Shown here piece by piece: positions 8,529-17,402 of a stretch of 38,070 nt of DNA; positions within the stretch are counted from its first letter, which is position 1; the number at the start of each line of letters is the position of its first letter. This DNA comes from Chloroflexota bacterium (GTDB lineage: Bacteria; Chloroflexota; Dehalococcoidia; GIF9; UBA5629), in NCBI GenBank assembly GCA_016865855.1, contig VGNX01000013.1:1-38070 (forward strand), in the 5' to 3' direction. The position numbers and the translations under genes are program-made. Under the pieces are notes generated by a model that saw nothing but the letters and a program-made list of their open reading frames with translations, searched no databases and had not been told where the DNA came from.

Positions 8529-9755
8529 ATGGCAGATAAGGTGGTACTGGCTTATAGTGGGGGTTTGGATACTTCGGCAGCTATAAAGTGGCTGGCGGAT
8601 AGGTATAGGATGGAGGTCATCGCTCTTACCGCAGATATAGGTGGTGTTGGCGACCTCCCGGCCATTCAGCAAAAGGCGCTGAAGATAGGGGCGGGCAAGG
8701 CATTGACGGTAGATGCAAAGAAACTTTTTGTTGACTCCTTTGTCTTCCCGGCTCTTAAGGCTAATGCCATTTATGAAGGTCAATATCCGCTGGCTACAGC
8801 GCTCGGTCGCCCACTGATAGCTAAGCTGCTGGTAGATACTGCCAGAAAAGAAAGAGCTGTTGCTGTAGCTCACGGCTCTACCGGCAAAGGCAATGACCAG
8901 GTTCGCTTCGATGTAAGTGTCGCCGCTCTAGCTCCAGAACTAAAGATTATAGCACCGGCCCGAGAATGGGGCATGACACGAGAAGAGACAATTGCCTATA
9001 CTGAGAAGTATGGCATACCTATACCGATTAAGGCTGCCAGTCCTTATTCTATAGATGAGAATCTCTGGGGCAGGAGCATAGAGTGTGGAGTGCTGGAAGA
9101 CCCGTGGGTTGAGCCTCCTGAGGAGGTTTTCGCCTGGACTAAGTCACCGGCAGCCTCTCCTGATAAACCTGATTACGTAGAAATCGGTTTTGAAGAAGGA
9201 ATACCGGTCAGCCTTAATGGTGAGAAATTAAATGGTGTGACTCTTATTCAGCGGCTTAATGAAATGGCTGGTAAACACGGCGTAGGGAGAATTGACCATG
9301 TAGAAAGCAGGTTAGTGGGGATAAAATCGAGAGAAATTTATGAAGCCCCAGCAGCTACGGTGCTACTGAAAGCGCATCAAGCCATGGAAGCCATGACTTT
9401 ATCTCACCATCAAATCCGTTTCAACGAGAAAGTATCGAGCGAGTATGCTGACATCATCTATAACGGTCTGTGGTTTACTGCATTGCGCCGAGACCTAGCA
9501 GTTTATGTAGACCGTTCCCAGAAGCACGTCACTGGAACAATAAGAGTTAAGCTTTTTAAAGGAAACTGTATCGTGGTCGGCAGAAAATCTCCCGTCTCGC
9601 TGTACGACTACAGCCTGGCTACTTATGATAAAGGGGATGTTTTCGACCAGAGCGCCTCGCCCGGTTTCATTCATATCTGGGGACTACCGGCAAAAGTTCA
9701 GGCTAAGGTGCAGGGTGGCGAGGATGAAGAAAAGAAGCCGAAAAAGAAAACTTGA
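8529..9755 (+). CDS. argG: Argininosuccinate synthase
   Basis: ArgG condenses citrulline and aspartate with ATP. The N-terminal AYSGGLDTS (P-loop of the N-type ATP pyrophosphatase fold) is near residues 8-16. Further on are AHGSTGKGNDQVRF and SIDENLWGRSIE, all standard. From the ATG at 8529 it has 408 residues. GGAGG at 8516-8520 is 8 bases from 8529 and only 2 from an in-frame ATG at 8523, so 8529 is preferred. The C-terminus ends in a strongly charged tail (EDEEKKPKKKT) beyond the usual fold. It lies between argD and a TPR gene in the same cluster. Confidence 0.94.
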   Translation: MADKVVLAYSGGLDTSAAIKWLADRYRMEVIALTADIGGVGDLPAIQQKALKIGAGKALTVDAKKLFVDSFVFPALKANAIYEGQYPLATALGRPLIAKLLVDTARKERAVAVAHGSTGKGNDQVRFDVSVAALAPELKIIAPAREWGMTREETIAYTEKYGIPIPIKAASPYSIDENLWGRSIECGVLEDPWVEPPEEVFAWTKSPAASPDKPDYVEIGFEEGIPVSLNGEKLNGVTLIQRLNEMAGKHGVGRIDHVESRLVGIKSREIYEAPAATVLLKAHQAMEAMTLSHHQIRFNEKVSSEYADIIYNGLWFTALRRDLAVYVDRSQKHVTGTIRVKLFKGNCIVVGRKSPVSLYDYSLATYDKGDVFDQSASPGFIHIWGLPAKVQAKVQGGEDEEKKPKKKT

Positions 9756-9775
9756 GACCTTGGAGAGAGGTGGTT

Positions 9776-10417
9776 ATGCAGTTGTTTCGGCGGGTACCTC
9801 CAGACGAAGCCGAGAGTCATTTCAGACAAGGATTGTATTATCGCAATCGAAGAAGTAAGGAATTCGATTTTGATTTGGCGGTAGAGCATTTTAAGGAGGC
9901 GATTAGACTGAGTCCTGAGATTGGTAGGTATCATGCTGAGCTCGGCAAAGCTTATGTGGCAGCACCTCTCTTAGCAGTTACGCATGGTATCGGTAATAGT
10001 TTAAGTCTAGAGGAGTCTCTCGAGTTAGCTGTTAACGAGTTGAATCAGGCTCTCCAGTATGATTTGACACAAATCGAGATATATTTAGTTCTAGGCGAGG
10101 TCTATATGTATATGGGGAAGAAACAGAAAGCGATTGATGCTTTCCAACTTGCTGCCCGAATGCCGTCAATCTCTTTTATTGATGGCCTGTTTCTTAAGTC
10201 CTATGCTAGACGCAGACTCAAATACCTTGAACAAGGTATGCTGAAACAGCCCCAACCTAAGGTTGCCCAGGAATGCATTGAGCAAGCGATATCATATCGC
10301 AATGAGGGAAAATATCATCTAGCTGAGAAGGAGCTGATGCAAGCTTTTAAGCTGGCTCCGGATTGGGCGTGGCTTTATAAAACGATTTGTAAGCTGGGGG
10401 TTAAGGTGTATGGCTAA
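9776..10417 (+). CDS. TPR-repeat protein inside the arginine cluster
   Basis: A 213-residue, apparently cytoplasmic protein with no signal peptide or membrane segment. Helical pairs with the TPR spacing (A at position 8, A/G at 20, P at 32) are visible: about 11-47 (ending AIRLSPE), 80-100, 103-130 and 165-196 (AEKELMQAFKLAPDW). A GAGAGGTGG site precedes the ATG at 9776. It starts 20 bases after argG and overlaps argH by 8 bases, so it is co-transcribed and probably translationally coupled. TPRs hold protein partners. A scaffold role for arginine enzymes is possible but nothing in the sequence proves it. Confidence 0.75.
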   Translation: MQLFRRVPPDEAESHFRQGLYYRNRRSKEFDFDLAVEHFKEAIRLSPEIGRYHAELGKAYVAAPLLAVTHGIGNSLSLEESLELAVNELNQALQYDLTQIEIYLVLGEVYMYMGKKQKAIDAFQLAARMPSISFIDGLFLKSYARRRLKYLEQGMLKQPQPKVAQECIEQAISYRNEGKYHLAEKELMQAFKLAPDWAWLYKTICKLGVKVYG

Positions 10418-11813
10418 GAAAGACGAGACTAAGGACCGCTTGCGCAGCCGCTTCCAAAAGGGGGTTGATAAGGCAGTGGAGAAATACGTTGCCTCCATCC
10501 CCTTCGACTGGCGGTTGTATAAACAGGACATTGCCGGGAGTCTTGCTCATGCTCAGATGTTAGCCAAGCAGGGGCTGATATCGAAAAAAGACGCTGAGCT
10601 TATTGTTTCAGGCCTTGTCGCGATTCGAGATGAGATTGAGCAAGGAAAACTTGAATTCAACCCTGAGCTCGAGGATATCCACATGACTATTGAGAGTCGC
10701 CTGTTTGAAAAAATAGGTGACGTGGCTGGTAAGCTGCATACTGCCCGTTCCAGAAACGACCAGGTAGTTTTGGACCTGCGTCTTTTCGTTAAGGAAGCTA
10801 TTTCGGAGACTGTCAGCAAGCTAAGAGATTTCCAACGGGCTCTACTGGGTGTAGCTGAGGCTAACAAAACTGTGATTATGCCCGGCTATACCCATCTCCA
10901 GCAGGCTCAACCTGTTCTCTTTGCCCACCACCTTTTAGCCTATTTTGAGATGCTGCAGCGTGATGTAGTGAGATTTCAGGATTGCTTAAAGCGTGCCGAC
11001 GTCCTGCCGCTGGGCAGCGGAGCTCTGGCCGGCGTAGCTTATCCTGTGGACCGCGATTTCGTAGCTCAGAAACTGGGCTTCAGCGAAATAAGTGTCAATA
11101 GCCTTGATGCTGTGTCTGACCGGGATTTTGTGATTGAATATGAAGCTGCTGCTGCCATAACGATGATGCATCTATCTCGGTTGGCGGAGGAAATGGTGCT
11201 GTGGTCTTCGGCTGAGTTCGAGTTTGTGGAACTCGATGAGGCGTATGCTGCAAGCAGTAGCATTATGCCTCAGAAGAAGAATCCAGATGTGGCGGAGTTA
11301 GCCAGAGGCAAGACGGGCAGAGTCTACGGCAATCTAATAGGCCTTTTGACGGTGATGAAAGGTCTGCCATTGGCTTACAATCGCGATATGCAGGAAGACA
11401 AAGAGGGGCTTTTTGATACCGTGGACACACTTCTTTCAACTCTGGAAGTTTTCACTGGGTTAATAAAAACGCTGAAAATCAATGCTGCTCGGATGCAGCA
11501 GGCGATGTCAGGCAGCTATATATTGGCTACCGACCTGGCTGACTATCTAGTGAGAAAGGGGTTACCTTTTCGCCAGGCACATAATGTTGTGGGCAAGCTT
11601 GTGCGATATGCCATCAGTAAAGGGAAAAGCTTTCAAGAGCTAAGTCTAGATGAATATCGTGGTTTTTCACCTCTTTTTGCCGATGATGTGCATGTGATTA
11701 CCGTAGAAACTTCTGTCGCGGCTCGTAGTGTTATCGGTGGCACCGCCCCGGAGCAGGTGGTAGCTGCCTTGTTGCGGGTGAGAAAACTTGTCGGGAAGAG
11801 GAATGAAAAATAG
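10410..11813 (+). CDS. argH: Argininosuccinate lyase
   Basis: ArgH splits argininosuccinate into arginine and fumarate, the last step of the pathway. The 467 residues match the fumarase/aspartase superfamily. TARSRNDQV (111-119), YTHLQQAQP with the catalytic-region His162, SLDAVSDRDF and the signature SSSIMPQKKNPD (282-293) are intact. The ATG overlaps the end of the TPR gene, and rpe in turn overlaps its 3' end by 11 bases, so these genes form one tight block. argC and argF are not in this window. Confidence 0.95.
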   Translation: MAKKDETKDRLRSRFQKGVDKAVEKYVASIPFDWRLYKQDIAGSLAHAQMLAKQGLISKKDAELIVSGLVAIRDEIEQGKLEFNPELEDIHMTIESRLFEKIGDVAGKLHTARSRNDQVVLDLRLFVKEAISETVSKLRDFQRALLGVAEANKTVIMPGYTHLQQAQPVLFAHHLLAYFEMLQRDVVRFQDCLKRADVLPLGSGALAGVAYPVDRDFVAQKLGFSEISVNSLDAVSDRDFVIEYEAAAAITMMHLSRLAEEMVLWSSAEFEFVELDEAYAASSSIMPQKKNPDVAELARGKTGRVYGNLIGLLTVMKGLPLAYNRDMQEDKEGLFDTVDTLLSTLEVFTGLIKTLKINAARMQQAMSGSYILATDLADYLVRKGLPFRQAHNVVGKLVRYAISKGKSFQELSLDEYRGFSPLFADDVHVITVETSVAARSVIGGTAPEQVVAALLRVRKLVGKRNEK

Positions 11814-12480
11814 GCGAATTAAACTGGCACCATCGATTCTTTCCGCTGATTTCAGCCGTCTTGGTGAACAAGTTGCTGAGGTAACCAAAGCTGGTGCTGA
11901 TTACATTCATGTTGATGTGATGGATGGGCATTTTGTGCCCAACATAACAATTGGTGCCCCTGTGGTGGCCTCACTTCATTCCTGGACTGCTCTCCCATTA
12001 GACGTACATTTGATGATTGAGCGTCCAGAAGCCCACATTTCACAGTTCGCTGAAGCTGGAGCCAACATTATCACTGTCCATGTTGAGGCTGCCACACATC
12101 TGCATCGCTTGGTCGAGGCAATAAAGGGCCTGGGAGTCAAGGCCGGAGTGGCGCTGAATCCAGCCACTCCTCTAAGCTCATTGGATGAAGTTCTTCCTTT
12201 GCTCGACCTGATACTGGTTATGACTGTTAATCCTGGTTTTGGCGGTCAGGCTTTCATTGGTAGCATGATGGATAAGATAGCTCGACTGCGGAGGATACTG
12301 GACGGCAGGCAAGCCAAGGTAGAGCTGGAAGTGGATGGTGGTATCACTGCTGGCATAGCCCCGAAGGTGGCTGAAGCAGGAGCTGAGGTTCTGGTTGCTG
12401 GGGCTGCGATTTTTGGTTCTAAGCAAAGTGCTGGGAAAGCGTTGCAGGAGATGAGGAGGGCGCTTGGTTTAGTGAGCTAA
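11803..12480 (+). CDS. rpe: Ribulose-phosphate 3-epimerase
   Basis: Interconverts ribulose 5-phosphate and xylulose 5-phosphate in the pentose phosphate pathway. From the ATG at 11803 it has 225 residues. The TIM-barrel landmarks are LAPSILSADF (8-17), HVDVMDGHFVPN (36-47, catalytic Asp), DVHLMIERP (67-75), MTVNPGFGGQ and EVDGGI (catalytic Asp and phosphate loop). GGAAGAGG sits just before the ATG. A TTG at 11788 is an alternative but lies deeper inside argH. The stop overlaps the 3' end of the convergent rpmB by 12 bases, leaving no room for a terminator between them. Confidence 0.94.
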   Translation: MKNRRIKLAPSILSADFSRLGEQVAEVTKAGADYIHVDVMDGHFVPNITIGAPVVASLHSWTALPLDVHLMIERPEAHISQFAEAGANIITVHVEAATHLHRLVEAIKGLGVKAGVALNPATPLSSLDEVLPLLDLILVMTVNPGFGGQAFIGSMMDKIARLRRILDGRQAKVELEVDGGITAGIAPKVAEAGAEVLVAGAAIFGSKQSAGKALQEMRRALGLVS

Positions 12481-12657
12481 TTTATGTTGACTGCGCAGGC
12501 AGCGGGTACACAGATTGAGCCGTTTCGGTTTCCCATCAAGCATAATTGTAGTTGGCTGAATATTAGGTAGCCAGCGTCGTCTGGTATGCTGTTTCGAATG
12601 GCTTACCCTATGACCGAAGTGTGCTGCTTTGCCACAGATGTCGCATTTCGTAGCCAA
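12469..12657 (-). CDS. rpmB: 50S ribosomal protein L28
   Basis: A 62-residue L28 with two zinc-ribbon Cys pairs (CDIC at 5-8 and CTRC near 51-54). It also has the family core HFGHRVSHSKQHTRRRWLPN and a basic composition. The start is a TTG, supported by AAAAGGAG 8 bases upstream on the minus strand and by the family N-terminus (ATKCDICGK). It is alone on its strand, tail to tail with rpe, and divergent from fakA across a 183-base gap that carries a family A repeat. Confidence 0.93.
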   Translation of the reverse strand: MATKCDICGKAAHFGHRVSHSKQHTRRRWLPNIQPTTIMLDGKPKRLNLCTRCLRSQHKLAH

Positions 12658-12702
12658 ATGGTTAACTCCTTTTCCACAAGTGAGACTATTTAATTATCCT
12701 GC

Positions 12703-12762
12703 CTGTCATTCTGAGCGAAGCGAAGAATTTAGAGACCCTTCGCTGCCGCTCAGGGTGACAAG
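12703..12762. repeat. Family A intergenic inverted repeat
   Basis: CTGTCATTCTGAGCGAAGCG on the left and a right arm GACCCTTCGCTGCCGCTCAG pair imperfectly. It lies between rpmB and fakA, so it would be in the rpmB 5' leader if the promoter near 12803-12808 (reverse TATAAT) is used. Confidence 0.75.
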
Positions 12763-12840
12763 TATGCATGCTCCATAAGTCGCTCTTGACAACAGGAGTA
12801 GAATTATACCACAATTTTCACATTATACAAAGGAGAAAAA

Positions 12841-14478
12841 ATGAAGCAAATTCATTCCTGTGGCGGTCAGGAGTTTAGAGATATGTTTGCCGCTGGTAGC
12901 GGCTGGTTGGAGAAAAGCGTTCCAGACATCAATGCCATAAACGTCTTTCCTGTGCCTGATGGTGATACCGGGACGAACATGTTTCTCACCATGCGCTCGG
13001 TCATAGAGGAAGCTGACCGGGTTTCAGGTGACAGTATCTCTGCCGTAGCTAAGGCGATGGCCCAAGGCGCCTTGATGGGCGCTCGTGGAAATTCAGGCGT
13101 GATACTGTCTCAGTTCTTCCGTGGGTTAGCCAAGGGACTTGATGAGAAGGATTCTATTACCGGAACTGATTGGGCAATGGCGCTGGATGAGGCATCGCGC
13201 GCCGCTTATAAAGGGCTATCACAGCCGGTAGAAGGGACTATGTTGACGGTGATCAAGGATGCATCCAAAGCTGCTGAGGAAGCTGCACAGGCCGAGCCAG
13301 ATAACTTGACCAAGGTAACAGAAGCTGCTGTTGAGGCGGCCAGGAATTCAGTGGCCAGGACGCCTCTTCTGTTAGATGTGCTGCGTGAGGCTGGCGTGGT
13401 GGATGCAGGAGGGCAAGGTGTATATGTATTGCTGGAGGGCGCCCTTCGTTATTTAGAAGGAAAGGTAGAGGAAATGAAATACCGAAGGCCACAGCTCGTT
13501 GCCGCTGAGTTGCCTGCGGGCACTAAGACAGCTCAAATTGTGGCTGAAGCCGAGGAGCCGTATGGTTATTGCACAAATTTCTTGCTCGAAGGCAACAAAC
13601 TTAATCCTGATAAAATCAGAAAGAGGTTAGAAAGCAAGGGTCAATCTATTGTCGTTGTTGGTGATGAGACCACCATCAGGGTACACATCCATACTTACGA
13701 CCCTGGCAGTATTATACGTTATGCCACTTCATTGGGAACTTTGCATCAGTTACAGGTTCAGAATATGGACGACCAGCATGTTGGCTTTGTTGAGATGCAG
13801 AAGGAAAGGTTGCCAAGCTTGGATATAAGTGTGGTGGCTGTTGCCGCTGGAAGCGGGATGAGGGAGGTCTTCCGGAGTTTGGGAGCGGCGGCAATAGTCC
13901 CAGGTGGGCAGACAATGAATCCCAGCGTACAGGAGATACTTCAGGCAGTTGAGTCGGTGCCGTCACAGAAGGTAATCCTGTTGCCCAATAATAAGAATAT
14001 CATCCTGGCTGTTTCTCAAGTCCCGTCGCTAACGTCCAAGGAAGTAGCTGTAGTGCCAACCAGGACTGTGCCTCAAGGAATAGCTGCTATCATCGCTTTT
14101 AACTATGAAGGAGGCATGGAGGAAAACGTTCAGGCTATGGAGGAGGCTGTAGCCACGGTGAAAACTGTGGAAATTACCGAAGCAGCACGTAGTACCCAGT
14201 TGCAGGGGTTGAAGATAAAGAAGGGGCAGGCGATTGCCATTGTAGATGATGAAAATTTAGTTGCTGCCGGTGATAACACGGCTGAGGTTCTCTTCGAGGC
14301 TCTTGATAAGGCAGGCATTGAATCAGCAGAGGTGGTGACTGTGTATTATGGTGCCGATATTGAAGCAGCTCAGGCGGAGCAGGTGGTTCAAAAAATCCGT
14401 GATAAGTATCCCGAAAAGCAGGTGGAGATGGTATCTGGTGGGCAACCCCATTACCGCTACATAGTTTCTCTGGAATGA
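12841..14478 (+). CDS. fakA: Fatty-acid kinase subunit FakA-like (DAK2 plus DegV-like C-terminal domain)
   Basis: FakA phosphorylates a fatty acid that is held by a FakB (DegV) partner, for entry into phospholipid synthesis. The 545 residues are the usual length. The N-terminal DhaL/DAK2 kinase has the Mg-ATP Asp cluster in NVFPVPDGDTGTNM (34-47) and LMGARGNSGVILSQF (78-92). The middle and C-terminal halves (from about 230) match the YloV-type extension. AAAGGAG sits before the ATG. The next gene is a DegV reading frame with a proper ribosome site, but it is only an N-terminal fragment, so the FakB partner must come from elsewhere. The order rpmB, fakA, recG is common in Gram-positive-like genomes. 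Confidence 0.88.
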   Translation: MKQIHSCGGQEFRDMFAAGSGWLEKSVPDINAINVFPVPDGDTGTNMFLTMRSVIEEADRVSGDSISAVAKAMAQGALMGARGNSGVILSQFFRGLAKGLDEKDSITGTDWAMALDEASRAAYKGLSQPVEGTMLTVIKDASKAAEEAAQAEPDNLTKVTEAAVEAARNSVARTPLLLDVLREAGVVDAGGQGVYVLLEGALRYLEGKVEEMKYRRPQLVAAELPAGTKTAQIVAEAEEPYGYCTNFLLEGNKLNPDKIRKRLESKGQSIVVVGDETTIRVHIHTYDPGSIIRYATSLGTLHQLQVQNMDDQHVGFVEMQKERLPSLDISVVAVAAGSGMREVFRSLGAAAIVPGGQTMNPSVQEILQAVESVPSQKVILLPNNKNIILAVSQVPSLTSKEVAVVPTRTVPQGIAAIIAFNYEGGMEENVQAMEEAVATVKTVEITEAARSTQLQGLKIKKGQAIAIVDDENLVAAGDNTAEVLFEALDKAGIESAEVVTVYYGADIEAAQAEQVVQKIRDKYPEKQVEMVSGGQPHYRYIVSLE

Positions 14479-14494
14479 TTCTTTTGGGAGGTTT

Positions 14495-14692
14495 GTGGCT
14501 TTGGTCAAAATTGTAACTGATACTGGCTCTGACGTAACTCCGGAACTGGCTCAGCAGCTAGGCATAACTCTTGTGCCAGTGTATCTTAGCTTCGGGGAAA
14601 AGGTCTACCGTGATGGCGTTGACATGAGTCCAGATGAGCTTTATAAAAGACTAGAAACAGACCCCATCCATCAGATGACTTCTGGCACTTAG
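14495..14692 (+). pseudogene. Truncated DegV/FakB N-terminus
   Basis: A GTG start with TTGGGAGG 4-5 bases upstream encodes 65 residues. The run KIVTDTGSDVTPELAQQLGI and the strand VPVYLSFGEKVYRDGVDMS are the classic start of DegV fatty-acid-binding proteins. It stops with TAG right after DPIHQMTSGT, where the family continues with a TSQPSP-like segment and some 200 more residues. No continuation is found in any frame before recG begins 15 bases later, so a deletion has removed the rest. A short functional product is unlikely because the fatty-acid pocket is missing. Confidence 0.75.
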
Positions 14693-14707
14693 AGAAGGTT
14701 AAGACCA

Positions 14708-17182
14708 GTGACAACCTCTTCGCTCATAGATGTCGAGCCGTTGCGCACCATCCTCCAAATGGAATGCCAGAGAAACTACGCTAACACCACGGTATTTGGC
14801 GGGCTCGACAAGTACCTTTGCAAATGGGCGAGGGAAACCAGAGACAAGATAAGTTCCCCTGAACTTCTAGCCCGCTTCACCGAGCTTCACTTAGCTGATT
14901 CTAGCTATGCTGAGTGGGATGTTGATAAGCGTAAGGTATGGATAAAAGATGTCCTTGATTGGCTGGCTCGAGCCGAAACAGCAGCGGGAATATCGCCAGC
15001 AAAAAAGAGACAGACTCGTTCTAAGGTAGTCAGCCGGCCATCGGCGGGTCCCGTAGCCCGTTCCTCAAATGGCGATAAGGGGTTAGATTCGCCAGTAACC
15101 ATTGTTAAAGGTATTGCTGCCAGTTCAGCTAGCAAGCTGGCTAAGCTGGGGGCACAGACAATTCGCGACTTACTTTATTTCTTCCCCAGACGTCATCTCG
15201 ATTATAGCCAGAGAAAACCTATTGCTGAGCTTGAAGTTGGTGAAGAACAGACCGTTTTGGCTACGGTGTGGGAAGCTCGAATAGCCAGGCTGGGCCCTCA
15301 ACAGGGTACTGAAGTCATCGTTGGTGATGAGACAGGCAATATGAGGGCAGTTTGGTTTAATCAACCTTTCCTGGCTAAGAACTTCCCCACTAATGCTCAA
15401 CTGGTGCTCAGCGGCAGGGTATCTGAATTTAAAGGGAATAAGGTATTTGAATCACCAGAGTGGGAGCTGGTTGAGGATAAGGAGTTGATTCATACCGGTC
15501 GTCTGGTGCCTGTTTACCCCTTGACTCGAGGTCTATATCCGCGGCAGGTGAGAAATATAGTAAAGAGAGTCCTCGATAATTGGGTATGGCAGGTGACCGA
15601 TTTTCTGCCACAGGAGATTAAGAGCCGATGTCATCTCCTGGATTTACCTGAGGCGATTATCCAGGCTCATTATCCAGATAGCCATTTGGTGAAGGCTGAG
15701 GCGAGAAAGCGTCTGGCTTTCGATGAGCTTTTCCTTCTTCAGTTAGGTGTGCTCGGTAAAAAGCGTGACTGGCAGGAAAGTCAACCGGGTAACGCTTTCA
15801 CTATAAATAGAGAGAGCCTCAATAGATTTCTGAATTCTCTGCCTTTCGCATTAACCCAAGCGCAGCAGCGAGTGCTTCAGGACATTCTCGCTGACTTACA
15901 AGAGTCGAGACCCATGTCGCGACTTCTCCAGGGAGAGGTGGGCAGTGGCAAAACTGTAGTGGCTACGGCGGCTTTGTTAGTAGCCGCTGATAATGGCTAT
16001 CAGGGAGCGTTCATGGTGCCAACCGAGATACTGGCTGAGCAACACTTCAAGAATATTTGCCAGCTTCTGTCTAAGATAAGCAATGAAAAGGATGAACAGG
16101 GCAATGTTTGCTGCTACCATGGGCTTTTTTCTCACCCTGTTACCTTTGCTCTGTTGACCGGAAGCCTGAGCGAGAAGGAGAAAGCAGCGTTACATCAGCA
16201 GATTCAAGAAGGCAAGATAGATATTATTATCGGCACACATGCTCTCATTCAGAAGGCGGTAGAGTTTTCCAAGCTGGGGCTGGCGGTGATTGATGAGCAG
16301 CATCGTTTTGGTGTTTTGCAACGCTTAGCATTGCGTCAGAAAGGGTTTAATCCCCATATACTGGTGATGACAGCTACGCCTATTCCACGGACTCTGGCGC
16401 TAACTCTTTATGGTGATTTAGACCTTTCGGTTATAGATGAATTACCTCCGGGACGGCAGGAGATAAAGACAAGGTGGCTTAGACCTGAGCAGAGAGGCAG
16501 GGCTTATGACTTTCTCCGTAAGCAAACCCTTGCCGGACAACAGGCTTTCATCATTTGTCCTCTTATTGAGGAATCAGAGAGCATCGAAGCTAAGGCGGCA
16601 GTTGTTGAGTATGAACGGTTGTCCAGGGAGGTTTTCCCTGACTTGAGGCTCGGCTTGCTCCATGGGCGGATGGCAGCCAGTGAGAAAGAAAAAGTAATGC
16701 AGAGTTTCCGGGATGGCAAGCTTGATATTCTGGTGTCTACACCGGTAGTAGAAGTGGGCATTGATGTGCCTAACGCTACCGTAATGCTGGTGGAGGCAGC
16801 CGACCGTTTTGGCTTATCGCAGTTACATCAGTTTCGGGGTCGTGTCGGGCGGGGCGAAAAACAAAGTTACTGTTTGCTTCTGGCTGAGAAGCCCTCACCT
16901 GAAGGGAGCGAGAGGTTGAAAGCCATAGAGGAAACTAGAGATGGCTTCGTTTTAGCTGAGAAGGACCTGGAGCTACGTGGGCCAGGTGAATTCTTTGGTA
17001 CCCGCCAGAGCGGTTTGCCGGACCTCCGCATGGCTAGATTATCTGATACTCCACTTCTGGAGTTGGCTCGAAATGAGGCAATCGCTCTTTTTCAGAGAGA
17101 TTCTGGTTTCACGATGCCTGAGCATGGGCTCTTGGCTAAAGAGCTAGCCCGTGTCTGGCAAACCGGCGGTGAATTGAGCTGA
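14708..17182 (+). CDS. recG: ATP-dependent DNA helicase RecG
   Basis: RecG remodels stalled replication forks and branched DNA. The 824 residues carry a non-standard N-terminal region of about 120 residues (with YANTTVFGGLDKYLCKWA), which I recall from Dehalococcoidia RecG. After it come the OB-fold wedge domain (about 150-300), Walker A GEVGSGKT (409-416), the DEQH box (529-532), MTATPIPRTLALT, VSTPVVEVGIDVPNATVM and the QFRGRVGRG motif VI. The GTG start has AGAAGG about 9 bases upstream, inside the tail of the degV fragment. It is probably transcribed with fakA. Confidence 0.94.
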   Translation: MTTSSLIDVEPLRTILQMECQRNYANTTVFGGLDKYLCKWARETRDKISSPELLARFTELHLADSSYAEWDVDKRKVWIKDVLDWLARAETAAGISPAKKRQTRSKVVSRPSAGPVARSSNGDKGLDSPVTIVKGIAASSASKLAKLGAQTIRDLLYFFPRRHLDYSQRKPIAELEVGEEQTVLATVWEARIARLGPQQGTEVIVGDETGNMRAVWFNQPFLAKNFPTNAQLVLSGRVSEFKGNKVFESPEWELVEDKELIHTGRLVPVYPLTRGLYPRQVRNIVKRVLDNWVWQVTDFLPQEIKSRCHLLDLPEAIIQAHYPDSHLVKAEARKRLAFDELFLLQLGVLGKKRDWQESQPGNAFTINRESLNRFLNSLPFALTQAQQRVLQDILADLQESRPMSRLLQGEVGSGKTVVATAALLVAADNGYQGAFMVPTEILAEQHFKNICQLLSKISNEKDEQGNVCCYHGLFSHPVTFALLTGSLSEKEKAALHQQIQEGKIDIIIGTHALIQKAVEFSKLGLAVIDEQHRFGVLQRLALRQKGFNPHILVMTATPIPRTLALTLYGDLDLSVIDELPPGRQEIKTRWLRPEQRGRAYDFLRKQTLAGQQAFIICPLIEESESIEAKAAVVEYERLSREVFPDLRLGLLHGRMAASEKEKVMQSFRDGKLDILVSTPVVEVGIDVPNATVMLVEAADRFGLSQLHQFRGRVGRGEKQSYCLLLAEKPSPEGSERLKAIEETRDGFVLAEKDLELRGPGEFFGTRQSGLPDLRMARLSDTPLLELARNEAIALFQRDSGFTMPEHGLLAKELARVWQTGGELS

Positions 17183-17237
17183 TTTGAAAGTTAACGGTAG
17201 TAGTTCTAATATATAGGGGGTGCGCAGTAGCCCTATT

Positions 17238-17270
17238 TGTCATCCTGAGCGCAGCGACCGACGAATCTCA
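17238..17270. repeat. Family A half copy
   Basis: TGTCATCCTGAGCGCAGCGA followed by CCGACGAATCTCA: a single left arm of family A with no right arm nearby. Confidence 0.6.
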
Positions 17271-17297
17271 TTGTCTAACAGTTTTTAAAATTGATGG

Positions 17298-17388
17298 TTG
17301 AGAATGTTTATTGACAGTCTAATATCAATGTAGTTGCGACCCTTTCGAGTCGCTTTTCTGTAGCGAGGCTAAAGCCTCGCCACTACAT
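17298..17388. repeat. Family B repeat, long form
   Basis: Begins TTGAGAATGTTTAT, then TGTAGTTGCGACCCTTTCGA, then TGTAGCGAGGCTAAAGCCTC and ends CCACTACA. It carries two hairpins (GCGACCC...GAGTCGC and GCGAGGC-TAAA-GCCTCGC). The first 75 or so bases align with 26249-26326. It sits 14 bases before the argS start. Confidence 0.75.
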
Positions 17389-17402
17389 TAGCGAGTGATG
17401 TC

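Noticed and set aside
12786-12811. TTGACA before fakA as a promoter
   Set aside because: The only TATA-like box is 13 bases away, which is too short. The TATAAT there reads on the minus strand toward rpmB.
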